From positions 62,001 through 126,000 of the forward strand of contig NZ_NESC01000010.1 in assembly GCF_003063575.1 (NCBI RefSeq): a stretch of DNA of 64,000 nt, read 5' to 3'. Below, piece after piece: positions 42,692 through 52,342 of this stretch; position 1 is the stretch's first letter, and every line of letters begins with the position of its first letter. The notes under the pieces were generated by a model. The model worked only from the letters and a program-made list of their open reading frames with translations. It had not been told where the DNA came from and did not search any database. A program made the position numbers and the translations under genes. Origin of the DNA: Limnohabitans sp. Jir72 (GTDB lineage Bacteria; Pseudomonadota; Gammaproteobacteria; Burkholderiales; Burkholderiaceae_C).

Positions 42692-43585
42692 TCAGGCCCG
42701 GTCGCGCATCACCCGGTCCATCAGCGCCCGCACTTTGGGCAAAAAGGGCGCTTCGCTGCGCCCTTCAATCGTCACCAGGCCAAAGCGGGCTTGGGCGTTC
42801 AGCGCGGGCGTGACTGGCAGCTCCACCAGGTCGGGCGCTGATTCGCGGATCGCCAACACGATGGCATCGCTGTGGCGCACCACATCCAGCAAGCTTGAAA
42901 TTTCTTCGCAGCGCAGGTTCACCATGTTGTCGGGGTGAGCGCGTGGCCCAAAGCGCTCCATCAGGATGCGCGCCACCTCGTCGCTCAAGGGGGTGGATGC
43001 AATCGGGTAGTCCAGCAGCATCTCGAAGGGCACGCTGCGTTTTTTGGCCAGCGGGTGTTGCTTGCGGCACATGAAGGTGCCTTTCATTTCCTGCAACGCT
43101 TGTACTTTGAGGTCAGTGGCCGGTTGCAGCGAACGGATGTCCAGGATCAGCGCATCCAGCTGGCGGTCGCGCAGGGCTTGCACCAGTAAGGCCGTGCTGC
43201 CACGCGAGATGTCGATGTGCGCCTGTGGATGCTCTTTGGCCATCAGCATCAAGAGTGGCGTCACCAGCATGGCTCCAGGACCCGAGCCCATGCCCACGCG
43301 GAACTGGCCGATCTCGCCTTTTTGCAATTGCAGGCTGGTCATGCGCAGCTCGTTGGCCTCGTCCACCAGCACGCGGGCGCGCCGCACGATGTGTTGGCCA
43401 AACGGCGTCAGCTCGTTCTTACGGCCGATGCGGTCGAACAGGGCTTGGCCCAGTTCGTCTTCCAGCGCCTTGATGCTGCGGCTGAGCGCCGGTTGCGTCA
43501 GGTGCAGCTTGAGGGCCGACTGGCTGAAAGAGCCGCTGTTGGCCAGCTCGATCAGGTGCTTGAGTTGAACCAAGGTCATGGGCAC
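42692..43585 (-). CDS. LysR-family transcriptional regulator
   Basis: LVQLKHLIELANSGSFSQSALKLHLTQPALSRSIKALEDELGQALFDRIGRKNELT. Confidence 0.94.
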   Translation of the reverse strand: MPMTLVQLKHLIELANSGSFSQSALKLHLTQPALSRSIKALEDELGQALFDRIGRKNELTPFGQHIVRRARVLVDEANELRMTSLQLQKGEIGQFRVGMGSGPGAMLVTPLLMLMAKEHPQAHIDISRGSTALLVQALRDRQLDALILDIRSLQPATDLKVQALQEMKGTFMCRKQHPLAKKRSVPFEMLLDYPIASTPLSDEVARILMERFGPRAHPDNMVNLRCEEISSLLDVVRHSDAIVLAIRESAPDLVELPVTPALNAQARFGLVTIEGRSEAPFLPKVRALMDRVMRDRA

Positions 43586-43613
43586 TCCAATTCATAACTG
43601 AAAATCATGCTAT

Positions 43614-43642
43614 TTGTCATAAAAATGCATTGGACATTATAA
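43614..43642 (+). promoter_or_regulatory. Candidate sigma70 promoter for Bug-family gene
   Basis: TTGTCA - 17 nt - TTATAA upstream of 43694 ATG. Confidence 0.5.
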
Positions 43643-43693
43643 GAATGGCTTTTTACGATGGCCCCACACAACTACTTTTGATGGAGTCGAGAC

Positions 43694-44680
43694 ATGAGCA
43701 AAACCCTTCGTCGCGCAGTCGCCTTGCTGAGCAGCCTGCTGCTGGCCAGCGCCGTGAGCGCCCAAACTTACCCCAGCAAAGCCGTCACCTTGTTGGTGCC
43801 TTACCCCGCAGGCGGCATCTCCGACGTGATCGCCCGCACGGTGAACAACACCTTGTCCAAGCAGCTGGGCCAGCCCGTGATCGTGGACAACCTGGGCGGC
43901 GCCAGCGGTTCGATCGCGGCGCAAAAAGTGCTGAACGCGCCCGCCGATGGCCAGATCATTTTCCAGGGCTCGCCCAACGAGTTGATCCTGGCACCTTTGG
44001 CCATCTCGGCCGTCAAGTTCAAGAGCGAAGACTTCCGTCTGGTGCAAATGATCGCCACCGCGCAGATCGGCTTTTTGGCCCGCAAGGACTTGCCTGTGCG
44101 CACCGTGGACGAGTTTTTGGAATATGCCCGCAAAGAGGCTGCACTAGGCCGCCCCATCACCTATGCCAGCGTGGGCCCGGGCTCGTTCTACCACTTGCTG
44201 GGTGAGCACCTGTCCAAGATCACCAACATCCCGATGATCCATGTGCCCTACAAAGGCGCGGCGCCTGCTAACCAGGATTTGCTGGGTGGTCAGGTGGACA
44301 TCTTCCTGGCACCGTTTGGCAAGGCTTATGACGAACTGCAAAAGCAGGGCAAGCTCAAAGTGCTGGCCATGCTCAACAGCGAACGCCTGGACTCGGTCAA
44401 GGATTACCCCGCCATCACCGAAAGCAAGTCACTCAAGAACTTCACTTTCAACATTTGGACCGGCTACTTCGTCAAGAAGGACACGCCCGAGCCGATCGTG
44501 CAGGTCATCCACAAAGCCATCACCGATGCGCTGAACGACCCGGCCGTGCACGCCGGTCTGGAAGCCAACAGCCAGCTGGTGGCCAAGCCCTTGTCGCTGC
44601 AAGCCGTGGGCAAAGCCTATGCCGATGGCACGGCGCAGTTCCGCGCGATTGCCAAGTCCATCAACCTGCAGCCTCAGTGA
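43694..44680 (+). CDS. Tripartite tricarboxylate transporter (Bug/TctC) family substrate-binding protein
   Basis: Signal peptide; YPSKAVTLLVPYPAGGISDVIARTVNNTLSKQLGQPVIVDNLGGASGSIAAQKV. Confidence 0.95.
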   Translation: MSKTLRRAVALLSSLLLASAVSAQTYPSKAVTLLVPYPAGGISDVIARTVNNTLSKQLGQPVIVDNLGGASGSIAAQKVLNAPADGQIIFQGSPNELILAPLAISAVKFKSEDFRLVQMIATAQIGFLARKDLPVRTVDEFLEYARKEAALGRPITYASVGPGSFYHLLGEHLSKITNIPMIHVPYKGAAPANQDLLGGQVDIFLAPFGKAYDELQKQGKLKVLAMLNSERLDSVKDYPAITESKSLKNFTFNIWTGYFVKKDTPEPIVQVIHKAITDALNDPAVHAGLEANSQLVAKPLSLQAVGKAYADGTAQFRAIAKSINLQPQ

Positions 44681-44681
44681 C

Positions 44682-45857
44682 ATGACGTATCTGCGCGATG
44701 CGCTCACCGAACGGGTGGGCGAATTCATCCAGCTGCGGCGAGACATCCACCGCCACCCCGAACTGGCGTTTGAAGAGCACCGCACCTCGGACCTGGTGGC
44801 GGCCAAGCTGCAAAGCTGGGGCTACCAAGTGCACCGCGGTCTGGGCGGCACCGGCGTGGTGGGCACTTTGAAGCGCGGCAGCAGCGAGCGCAAGCTCGGC
44901 ATCCGCGCCGACATGGACGCCTTGCCCATTCAAGAAGCCACCGGCGCCGAGTGGGCCAGCACACGCCAAGGCCTGATGCACGCCTGCGGCCACGATGGCC
45001 ACACCGCGATGCTGCTGGCCGCGGCCAAAGCCATCGCGCAAGCGCCGGAATTTGACGGCACGCTGAACCTGATTTTTCAGCCCGCCGAAGAAGGTGGCGG
45101 CGGCGCGGTGCGCATGATGGACGATGGCTTGTTTGAGCACCACCCCTGCGACGCCGTGTTTGCCATGCACAACATGCCCGGCATGCCGGTGGGGCACTTG
45201 GTGTTCCGCGATGGCGCGGCCATGGCCTCAAGCGATTACGTCACCATCCGCATCCACGGCACCGGCGGCCACGGCGCGATGCCGCACCGCAGTGCCGATC
45301 CGCTGGTGGCGGCGTCTTCCATCGTCATGGCCTTGCAGACCATCGTCTCGCGCAATGTGGACCCGCTGCACACCGCCGTGGTCACCGTGGGTGCTTTGCA
45401 CGCTGGGCAGGCCAACAACGTGATCCCGGCGCTGGCCACTTTGGAGCTGAGCGTGCGAGCGCTTGACCCGCAGGTGCGCCTGTTGCTGGAGCAACGCATC
45501 AAGGGGCTGGTGACCGCGCAAGCTGAGAGCTTTGGCGTGCGGGCCGAGGTGGAATGGCGGCAAGGCTATTGCGTGCTGGTCAACCACACGGCGCAAACCG
45601 AATTTGCCCGCCAAGTGGCGCTCGATTTGGTGGGGCCAGAGCGCGTCACCCCGAACGGGCCGCAACTGACGGGCAGCGAGGACTTTGCCTTCATGCTGGA
45701 GAAAGTGCCGGGCAGCTATTTGCTGATTGGCAATGGCGACGGCGATTCGGCCGGCGCGTGCATGGTGCACAACCCGGCGTATGACTTCAACGATGACAAC
45801 ATCGCCACGGGCAGCGCGTATTGGATTGCACTGGTGAAGGCCTACTTGGCCAACTAA
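44682..45857 (+). CDS. M20 family aminoacylase/hippurate-hydrolase-like amidohydrolase
   Basis: RRDIHRHPELAFEEHRTSDLVA; GIRADMDALPI; MHACGHDGHTAMLL; FQPAEEGGGGA. Confidence 0.93.
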   Translation: MTYLRDALTERVGEFIQLRRDIHRHPELAFEEHRTSDLVAAKLQSWGYQVHRGLGGTGVVGTLKRGSSERKLGIRADMDALPIQEATGAEWASTRQGLMHACGHDGHTAMLLAAAKAIAQAPEFDGTLNLIFQPAEEGGGGAVRMMDDGLFEHHPCDAVFAMHNMPGMPVGHLVFRDGAAMASSDYVTIRIHGTGGHGAMPHRSADPLVAASSIVMALQTIVSRNVDPLHTAVVTVGALHAGQANNVIPALATLELSVRALDPQVRLLLEQRIKGLVTAQAESFGVRAEVEWRQGYCVLVNHTAQTEFARQVALDLVGPERVTPNGPQLTGSEDFAFMLEKVPGSYLLIGNGDGDSAGACMVHNPAYDFNDDNIATGSAYWIALVKAYLAN

Positions 45858-45893
45858 AATGATTGAAAACCATCGACCTTGTGTCGACATGTG

Positions 45894-46092
45894 ATCGGGA
45901 GAGACTGCCACCGCTTGCGGCAGGCAGCGCCGAAGGAGCAACCGCCCCGGAAACTCTCAGGCCAAAGGACCGGTCACATGCCAATTCTCTGAAGAGCTGC
46001 TGGCGTCATCGTCCGCCAGTGCACCGAAGGAGCAAGCGATGCGCCGTTGCGCGTGTCGTGAATCTCTCAGGTCCTGATACAGAGGGGGCGCC
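45894..46092 (+). ncRNA. Tandem glycine riboswitch (two aptamers)
   Basis: Aptamer 1: CGGGAGAGACTGCC...GGCAGCGCCGAAGGAGCAACCGCCCCGGAAACTCTCAGGCCAAAGGACCG; aptamer 2: CTCTGAAGAGCTGCTGG...GTGCACCGAAGGAGCAAGCG...GAATCTCTCAGGTCCTGATACAGAGGG. Confidence 0.93.
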
Positions 46093-46152
46093 ACCGTCAT
46101 GCGGCTTGCATGCGGTGGCCCCATCCTTTGACGTCTAGGAAAGCTCACTTTC

Positions 46153-47406
46153 ATGAAAACCATTGCAGTTATTGGCGGCGGCATCACCGGCGTCACCACC
46201 GCCTATTCCTTGGCCAAACGCGGCTTTGCCGTCACCTTGTTCGAACGCCATCGCTATGCCGCGATGGAAACCTCTTTTGCCAACGGCGGTCAGCTCTCGG
46301 CTTCCAACGCCGAGGTCTGGACCCACTGGTCCACCATCCTCAAGGGCATCAAGTGGATGCTCAAAAGCGATGCACCGCTCTTGGTCAACCCCGCACCGAC
46401 CTGGCACAAGCTGTCGTGGTTTGCCGAGTTCATCGCGGCCATGCCCCATTACGAGCGCAACACCGTCGAGACCGCCCGGCTGGCTGTGGCTGCACGCCAG
46501 CACCTGTTTGCCTGGGCGCAAGAAGAGGGCATCGACTTCGACTTGAAGAAAGAAGGCATCTTGCACATCTACCGCGACAAAAAGGGCTTTGACCATGCCG
46601 GTCGCGTCTCGCAAATGCTGGCCAAAGGCGGCTTGCCCCGCCGCGCTGTGACGCCCGAGGAAATGAAGGCCATCGAGCCCACCCTGGCGGGCACTTATTA
46701 CGGTGGCTACTTCACCGAAAGCGACTCGACCGGTGACATCCACAAGTTCACCAACGGCCTGGCTGCAGCAGCCGAGCGCCTGGGTGTGAAGACTTTGTAC
46801 GGACAAGATGTGAAATCGGTGCGCAGCGACGGCCAACAAGCCGTCATCACGGTGGCTGGCGATGAAGGCAATACCGTGCACACCTTCGACGGCATGGTGG
46901 TGTGTGCGGGCGTGGCCAGCCGCGACTTCGCCTCGCAACTGGGTGACCGCGTCAACATCTACCCCGTCAAAGGCTATTCGATCACCGTCAACCTGAACGA
47001 CGAACAAAGCCAGGCCGGTGCGCCCAACGTGAGCTTGCTGGACGACGAGACCAAGCTGGTCACCAGCCGCTTGGGACTGAACCGTTTCCGCGTGGCGGGC
47101 ACGGCCGAGTTCAATGGTGTGGACCGCGACATCCGCGCCGACCGCATCCGCCCCTTGATCCAGTGGGTGGAGCAGTGCTTCCCCAAGATCAACACCCGCT
47201 CGGTGGTGCCATGGGCCGGCCTGCGCCCCATGATGCCGAACATGTTGCCCCGCGTCGGTCGCGGCAGCAAAGCCAACGTGTTCTACAACACCGGTCACGG
47301 CCACCTGGGCTGGACGCTGTCGGCGGTGACCGCCGACATGGTGGGCAATGTGGTGCAAGAAGCCAGCCGCTCTGTGCAGCTGGCCGGTGTGTTTCAGCCC
47401 GCCTGA
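46153..47406 (+). CDS. dadA: D-amino acid dehydrogenase (DadA-like FAD oxidoreductase)
   Basis: IAVIGGGITGVTTAYSLAKRGFAVTLFERH; ETSFANGGQLSASNAEVWTHWSTILKG; GHGHLGWTLS. Confidence 0.92.
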   Translation: MKTIAVIGGGITGVTTAYSLAKRGFAVTLFERHRYAAMETSFANGGQLSASNAEVWTHWSTILKGIKWMLKSDAPLLVNPAPTWHKLSWFAEFIAAMPHYERNTVETARLAVAARQHLFAWAQEEGIDFDLKKEGILHIYRDKKGFDHAGRVSQMLAKGGLPRRAVTPEEMKAIEPTLAGTYYGGYFTESDSTGDIHKFTNGLAAAAERLGVKTLYGQDVKSVRSDGQQAVITVAGDEGNTVHTFDGMVVCAGVASRDFASQLGDRVNIYPVKGYSITVNLNDEQSQAGAPNVSLLDDETKLVTSRLGLNRFRVAGTAEFNGVDRDIRADRIRPLIQWVEQCFPKINTRSVVPWAGLRPMMPNMLPRVGRGSKANVFYNTGHGHLGWTLSAVTADMVGNVVQEASRSVQLAGVFQPA

Positions 47407-48617
47407 CGCACCCGCCAAAACAGCCAGCTGGCGATGCACAGGTTGAGCAAGTTCCACGCGATGCCATTCAAAAAGGCCGCGTGGTAACTGCCCGTCAGGT
47501 CAAACACCCAGCCTGACATCCAGCCCCCCAAGGCCATGCCCAGCAGTGTGGCCATGATGACGGCACCCACCCGGGCGCCGGCTTCTTTGGGGTCAAAGTG
47601 TTCGCGGATGATGATCGCGTAGGCCGGCACGATGCCGCCCTGAAACAGGCCAAACATGGCCGACACCAGGTACAGCGGCACCAAGCCATCAAAAGGCAAG
47701 AACATCAGCAGCGCCACGCCCTGCAGCATGGAGCCCAACAGCAAAGTGCGGATGCCCCCAATGCGGTCGCTGATCACGCCAAATACCAGGCGGCTGACGA
47801 TGCCGCTGGCCAGCATGAGCGAGAGCATTTCGGCCCCGCGCGCTGCGCCAAATCCCAAGTCGGTGCAATAGGCCACGATGTGCACCTGCGGCATGGACAT
47901 GGCCACGCAACACGCCACACCCGCCACGCACAACAAGCCTTGCGCCACAGAAGGCTTGAGGCCAAACGGACGGCTGCGGTCCAACACCGGGGCGTTCGCG
48001 TTGGCTGGTGTCAGGGTCACCAGCGGCGGGCGCTGGCGCATGCGTGTGGCCAGCAAGAACATGCCCACGCCGCAAAAGATGCCCAGCAGGATGTAGGTCT
48101 GACGCCAGCCGATGGTCTCCACGCCATGCTGCACCAGCGGCGGCCAGATCGTGCCCGCGATGTAATTGCCACTGGCGCAAATGGCCACCGCAATGCCCCG
48201 GCGGCGGTTCCACCACAAGGCCGTATCGGCCATCAAGGGTGCAAAGGTGGACGAGCTGCCCACAAAACCCATCAGCGCATGCGCCAGTCCAAAAGCCCAG
48301 ATGCTGCCCGACATGCCTGCCCACACAAAACCGCCACACACCGCCAGCGCACCCACCCACAGCACGGGCATCAAGCCGTGCCGGTCGGCCATGCGGCCCG
48401 TGAGCAAACCGCCCAAGCCCAGGCTGATCATCATCAGCGTGTAAGGCAGCGACGCATCGGCCCGGCCCACCCCAAACTCGGCCTGCACCTCCGGCAGCAC
48501 CACCGAGACGATGTACATGCTGCTGTTGCCCAGCACCACCAGCCCCAGCGTGACGAGCAAGCGCCAGGCAGCTTGACGGGAATCGATGAGGGCGGGGTCG
48601 GCGGGGAGGGTGTGCAT
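47394..48617 (-). CDS. MFS transporter
   Basis: MADRHGLMPVLWVGAL; VSRLVFGVISDRIGGIRTLLLGS; 12-TM-like. Confidence 0.9.
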   Translation of the reverse strand: MHTLPADPALIDSRQAAWRLLVTLGLVVLGNSSMYIVSVVLPEVQAEFGVGRADASLPYTLMMISLGLGGLLTGRMADRHGLMPVLWVGALAVCGGFVWAGMSGSIWAFGLAHALMGFVGSSSTFAPLMADTALWWNRRRGIAVAICASGNYIAGTIWPPLVQHGVETIGWRQTYILLGIFCGVGMFLLATRMRQRPPLVTLTPANANAPVLDRSRPFGLKPSVAQGLLCVAGVACCVAMSMPQVHIVAYCTDLGFGAARGAEMLSLMLASGIVSRLVFGVISDRIGGIRTLLLGSMLQGVALLMFLPFDGLVPLYLVSAMFGLFQGGIVPAYAIIIREHFDPKEAGARVGAVIMATLLGMALGGWMSGWVFDLTGSYHAAFLNGIAWNLLNLCIASWLFWRVRQAG

Positions 48618-48753
48618 GTTGCCAATTTAGCCGATGGGCGAGGGGGCGCTTGTCTTTTGGGTTACTGGCGAATCGGCTGCGCGGCATGGCTCGGACCTTG
48701 ACCGTTTTCGCTGCAGGCCGTTGTTTGAATGGCCCATGTTGCTGTCTTGTCTT

Positions 48754-48839
48754 TGTAGGAGCCCACCCGTGGGCGATGGTTTGCAGGGCGAATGGAGGGC
48801 GTGTGACAGGCCCATCGCCCACAGGGGTGGGCTCCTGCA
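48754..48839. repeat. Dispersed long hairpin, family B, copy 2
   Basis: TGTAGGAGCCCACCCGTGGGCGATGG ... CCCATCGCCCACAGGGGTGGGCTCCTGCA. Confidence 0.92.
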
Positions 48840-48961
48840 AAAAAATCATCTCTTAAATGCTGTTCAAGACTTCAAGGGGGCGGATCAAGGGCAGTCATCT
48901 AATGGACAGTTCGCAGCCATTCGAACCTGTACGCTGGTGGTTTCAAAATTCAGGAGTGCCC

Positions 48962-49540
48962 ATGAACGACCGTGCCCAATTTATCCGCATGCAAGACAGC
49001 ACACACCAAGACTGGGCCCTGATTGCCGGGGAGTTCATGCAATTCACCAAATCACTGCCCGACCGGGTGATGGCGCACTTGAAACTGCTCGATGGCGACT
49101 ACGGTGGTTTTCCGGTGGACCGCTACACCCACTGCCTGCAAACCGCCACCCGGTCCTTGCGCGACGGGCGTGATGATGAATACGTGGTGTGTGCTTTGCT
49201 GCACGACATTGGGGACACGCTGGGCACCTTCAACCACCCGGACATCGCCGCCGCCATCCTCAAACCCTTTGTCTCTGAAGCCAATTTGTGGATGGTGCAA
49301 AACCACGGGATTTTTCAGGGCTACAACTTCTTTCACCACATCGGCATGGACCGGAATATGCGCGACATGTTCAAAGACCACCCGCATTACGCCCGAACCG
49401 AAGAGTTCATCGCGCTCTACGACGACCCGGCGTTTGATGCGAGTTACGACACGCTGCCCATCGAAGCCTTTGAGCCGATGCTGCGCAAGGTGATGGCCCA
49501 GCCGGTGAACTCGGTCTACAAGGACGCCTTGAAAGCCTGA
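48962..49540 (+). CDS. HD-domain phosphohydrolase family protein
   Basis: YVVCALLHDIGDTLGTFNHPDIAA (HD motif); start at 48962 or 48902. Confidence 0.8.
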   Translation: MNDRAQFIRMQDSTHQDWALIAGEFMQFTKSLPDRVMAHLKLLDGDYGGFPVDRYTHCLQTATRSLRDGRDDEYVVCALLHDIGDTLGTFNHPDIAAAILKPFVSEANLWMVQNHGIFQGYNFFHHIGMDRNMRDMFKDHPHYARTEEFIALYDDPAFDASYDTLPIEAFEPMLRKVMAQPVNSVYKDALKA

Positions 49541-49559
49541 CTTTCAAAGCACCCAAGAA

Positions 49560-49596
49560 AAAAGGGGCAGCACCCACAGGTGCCGCCCCTTTTGTT
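49560..49596. terminator. Bidirectional rho-independent terminator between HD gene and htpG
   Basis: AAAGGGGCAGCACC-caca-GGTGCCGCCCCTTTT (one mismatch). Confidence 0.8.
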
Positions 49597-49611
49597 TGAG
49601 GTACGCGCCGA

Positions 49612-51579
49612 TCAGCTCAGCAGCGCATTCACCCGCTTGACATAAGCCGCAGGGTCTGCAGGCAAGCCGCCCTCGGCCAGCAGCGCTTGGTCAAACAGAA
49701 TGTGGGCCAGATCGTGGAAGTGGACCGAGCCGTCGAGCTTTTTGACCAGCGCGTGTTCGGGGTTGACCTCCAGCACGGGCTTGACTTCGGGGGCTTGTTG
49801 CCCAGCTTGCTTGAGCATGCGGGCCAGTTGCATGCTCATGCCGTCGTCGGTCACCACCAGGCAGGCTGGGCTGTCCACCAGTCGGCTGGTCACGCGCACG
49901 TCTTCGGCTTTGTCTTTGAGCGCTTCTTTGAGCTTGGCCAGCACGGGCTTGAAGGTTTCGGCCGCGTCTTCGGCGGCTTTCTTTTCTTCTTCGTCTTGCA
50001 GCTTGCCCAGGTCAAATGCGCCTTTGGCCACACTCTGCAGCGGGGTGCCGTCGAATTCGTTCACAAAGTTCAGCGCCCACTCGTCCACGCGGTCGGTCAT
50101 CAGCAGCACTTCGATGCCTTTTTTCTTGAAGACTTCGAGCTGTGGGCTGTTCTTGGCGGCGGCCAGGGTGTCGGCGGTGATGTAGTAGATGGCGTCTTGG
50201 CCTTCCTTCATGCGGGCTTTGTAGTCGGCAAAGCTCACGCTCACGGTGTCGTGGGTCGATGAAGCAAAACGCAGCAGTTTGGACAAACGCGCTTGGTTGC
50301 CAAAGTCTTCGCCCAGGCCTTCTTTGAGCACCGCGCCGAACTCGGCGTAGAACTTGGAGTATTGGCCGAGCTTCGCTTTGTCTTCCTCGCTTAAAACATC
50401 AGTCACACCGTCTGTGCTTTCTGGCGCCTTGTCGTGTTTCGCCAAGTCTTCCAGCATGGACAACACACGCTTCGTGCAACCTTCGCGGATGGCTTTGACG
50501 TCGCGGCTTTCTTGCAGCAGCTCGCGGCTCACGTTCAGGGGCAGGTCGGCCGAATCCACCACGCCCTTCACAAAACGCAGGTAGCTGGGCATCAGCGCTT
50601 CGGCTTCGTCCATGATGAACACGCGCTTGACGTACAGCTTGATGCCGGCCTTCTTGTCGCGGTTCCACAGGTCTTGTGGCGCTTTGCCGGGGATGTACAG
50701 CAGCTGGGTGTATTCGGTGCTGCCTTCCACGCGGTTGTGCGTCCAGGTCAGCGGGGCTTCAAAATCGCGGCTGATCTGTTTGTAAAAATCAGCGTACTGC
50801 TCGTCGCTGATGTCTTTCTTGGGGCGGGTCCACAAGGCGCTGGCCTTGTTGATGGTTTCCCACTCGCCGGTCTTGAGCATGCCGCCGGGCTTGCGTCCAG
50901 CTTCTTCGTTGCTGGGGTCAATCAGTTCGCCGTCTTGCCATTCTTCCTTTTCCATCAAGATGGGCAGGCTGATGTGGTCGGCGTACTTGCCAACGATTTC
51001 TTTGAGCTTCCAGGTGTTGGCGTATTCCATCGCCTCTTCGCGCAGGTGCAAGATCACGCTGGTGCCGCGTTCAGCGCGGGTAATGGTCTCGACCTCAAAG
51101 TCGCCTGTACCACCGCTGATCCAGCGCACACCTTCTGCCGCTGCCGTGCCTGCACGGCGGGTTTCGACGGTGATTTTTTCGGCGACGATGAAGCCCGAAT
51201 AAAAACCCACGCCAAACTGGCCGATCAGCTGCGCGTCTGACTTTTGGTCGCCGCTCAGCTTGCTCACAAAGTCTTTGGTCCCGCTCTTGGCGATCGTGCC
51301 CAGGTGGTCAATCGCTTCTTGCGCCGTCATGCCGATGCCGTTGTCGGTGATGGTCAGCGTTTTGGCGGCTTGGTCAAAGCTCAGGCGCACTTGCAAGTCA
51401 GGTGCGTCTTCATAAAGGCCGTTGTTGTTGAGCGCTTCAAAGCGCAATTTGTCGCAGGCGTCCGAGGCATTCGAGATCAGCTCGCGCAAGAAAATTTCGC
51501 GGTTGGAATAAAGCGAGTGGGTGACCAAGTGCAGCAGTTGCGCGACTTCGGCCTGAAAGGCATGGGTTTGTTTGCTCAT
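49612..51579 (-). CDS. htpG: Molecular chaperone HtpG (Hsp90)
   Basis: [47 protein letters not shown]. Confidence 0.98.
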   Translation of the reverse strand: MSKQTHAFQAEVAQLLHLVTHSLYSNREIFLRELISNASDACDKLRFEALNNNGLYEDAPDLQVRLSFDQAAKTLTITDNGIGMTAQEAIDHLGTIAKSGTKDFVSKLSGDQKSDAQLIGQFGVGFYSGFIVAEKITVETRRAGTAAAEGVRWISGGTGDFEVETITRAERGTSVILHLREEAMEYANTWKLKEIVGKYADHISLPILMEKEEWQDGELIDPSNEEAGRKPGGMLKTGEWETINKASALWTRPKKDISDEQYADFYKQISRDFEAPLTWTHNRVEGSTEYTQLLYIPGKAPQDLWNRDKKAGIKLYVKRVFIMDEAEALMPSYLRFVKGVVDSADLPLNVSRELLQESRDVKAIREGCTKRVLSMLEDLAKHDKAPESTDGVTDVLSEEDKAKLGQYSKFYAEFGAVLKEGLGEDFGNQARLSKLLRFASSTHDTVSVSFADYKARMKEGQDAIYYITADTLAAAKNSPQLEVFKKKGIEVLLMTDRVDEWALNFVNEFDGTPLQSVAKGAFDLGKLQDEEEKKAAEDAAETFKPVLAKLKEALKDKAEDVRVTSRLVDSPACLVVTDDGMSMQLARMLKQAGQQAPEVKPVLEVNPEHALVKKLDGSVHFHDLAHILFDQALLAEGGLPADPAAYVKRVNALLS

Positions 51580-51671
51580 AGGGATTCAACAGGTAAAAAA
51601 AGATCAAAAAACCAAAACGCCCATTAGCTTGGGGCGTCAGGCATGGTTTCAAGAGGGGTAAACGTTGACGC

Positions 51672-52079
51672 TCAATGGATGGTTTTTTTGGACCAATACA
51701 CCACATGGGGCAGGTGCTCGAAATGGGCGTCGCAGGTCAGCAATGTTGCGCCTTTGTTCAAGGCAGTTGCGTAAACAATGGCATCGGCAGTGGCCAGTTT
51801 GTGGTCTTTGTTCAATTGGGCGGCCAGCAGGGCAATCGTTGTGTCCAGCGGTGTGACGACACATTCCTGCGTGTAGGCAATCACCTGATCAGCTTCGTCT
51901 TCGCCCATTTCGCGCAGCATCCATTTGGACAGTTCTAATTGAACCAGCGTGGGAACGATGCATTGATCTTGAGAGGGAAAGTGAGGTGCCAATTTTTTGC
52001 CAAGTGGCGTGAGCATCAGAAATTCGATCCACGCGGAGGTGTCCACGACACACCAACGGAGCGAAGGCGCTGAAGGCAT
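51672..52079 (-). CDS. PIN-domain toxin, VapC family
   Basis: CVVDTSAWIEFL; DHKLATADAIVYATALNKGATLLTCDAHFEHLPHV PIN acidic residues. Confidence 0.92.
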   Translation of the reverse strand: MPSAPSLRWCVVDTSAWIEFLMLTPLGKKLAPHFPSQDQCIVPTLVQLELSKWMLREMGEDEADQVIAYTQECVVTPLDTTIALLAAQLNKDHKLATADAIVYATALNKGATLLTCDAHFEHLPHVVYWSKKTIH

Positions 52080-52291
52080 TACACCCGATCCTTGCGGTCG
52101 CGGTGCTCTTTGGATTTGGCGTTCTTGGCCAAACCTGCTAAGTCTTTGAGTTCAGGCATGGGCATGAGCAGCATGCCCTTGCCTTTGGGAATGAACACAA
52201 ATTTCTGGCCCGCCACCCAAGATTGTTCTTCGCGAACCCCTTTGGGAATCGAGATTTGGAATTTGCTGGACAGGGTTGTGGTGGTGGACAT
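52079..52291 (-). CDS. AbrB/MazE-type antitoxin, VapB-like
   Basis: MSTTTTLSSKFQISIPKGVREEQSWVAGQKFVFIPKGKGMLLMP swapped-hairpin motif; stop overlaps vapC start. Confidence 0.9.
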   Translation of the reverse strand: MSTTTTLSSKFQISIPKGVREEQSWVAGQKFVFIPKGKGMLLMPMPELKDLAGLAKNAKSKEHRDRKDRV

Positions 52292-52342
52292 GAGACGCCT
52301 CATCGATCGAGAAATGGTAAGAAATTTGAATTCTAGCCCCAT

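Noticed and set aside
47598-48701. 367-aa plus-strand ORF
   Set aside because: Antisense to an MFS gene; Gln/His/Arg-rich with no motif.
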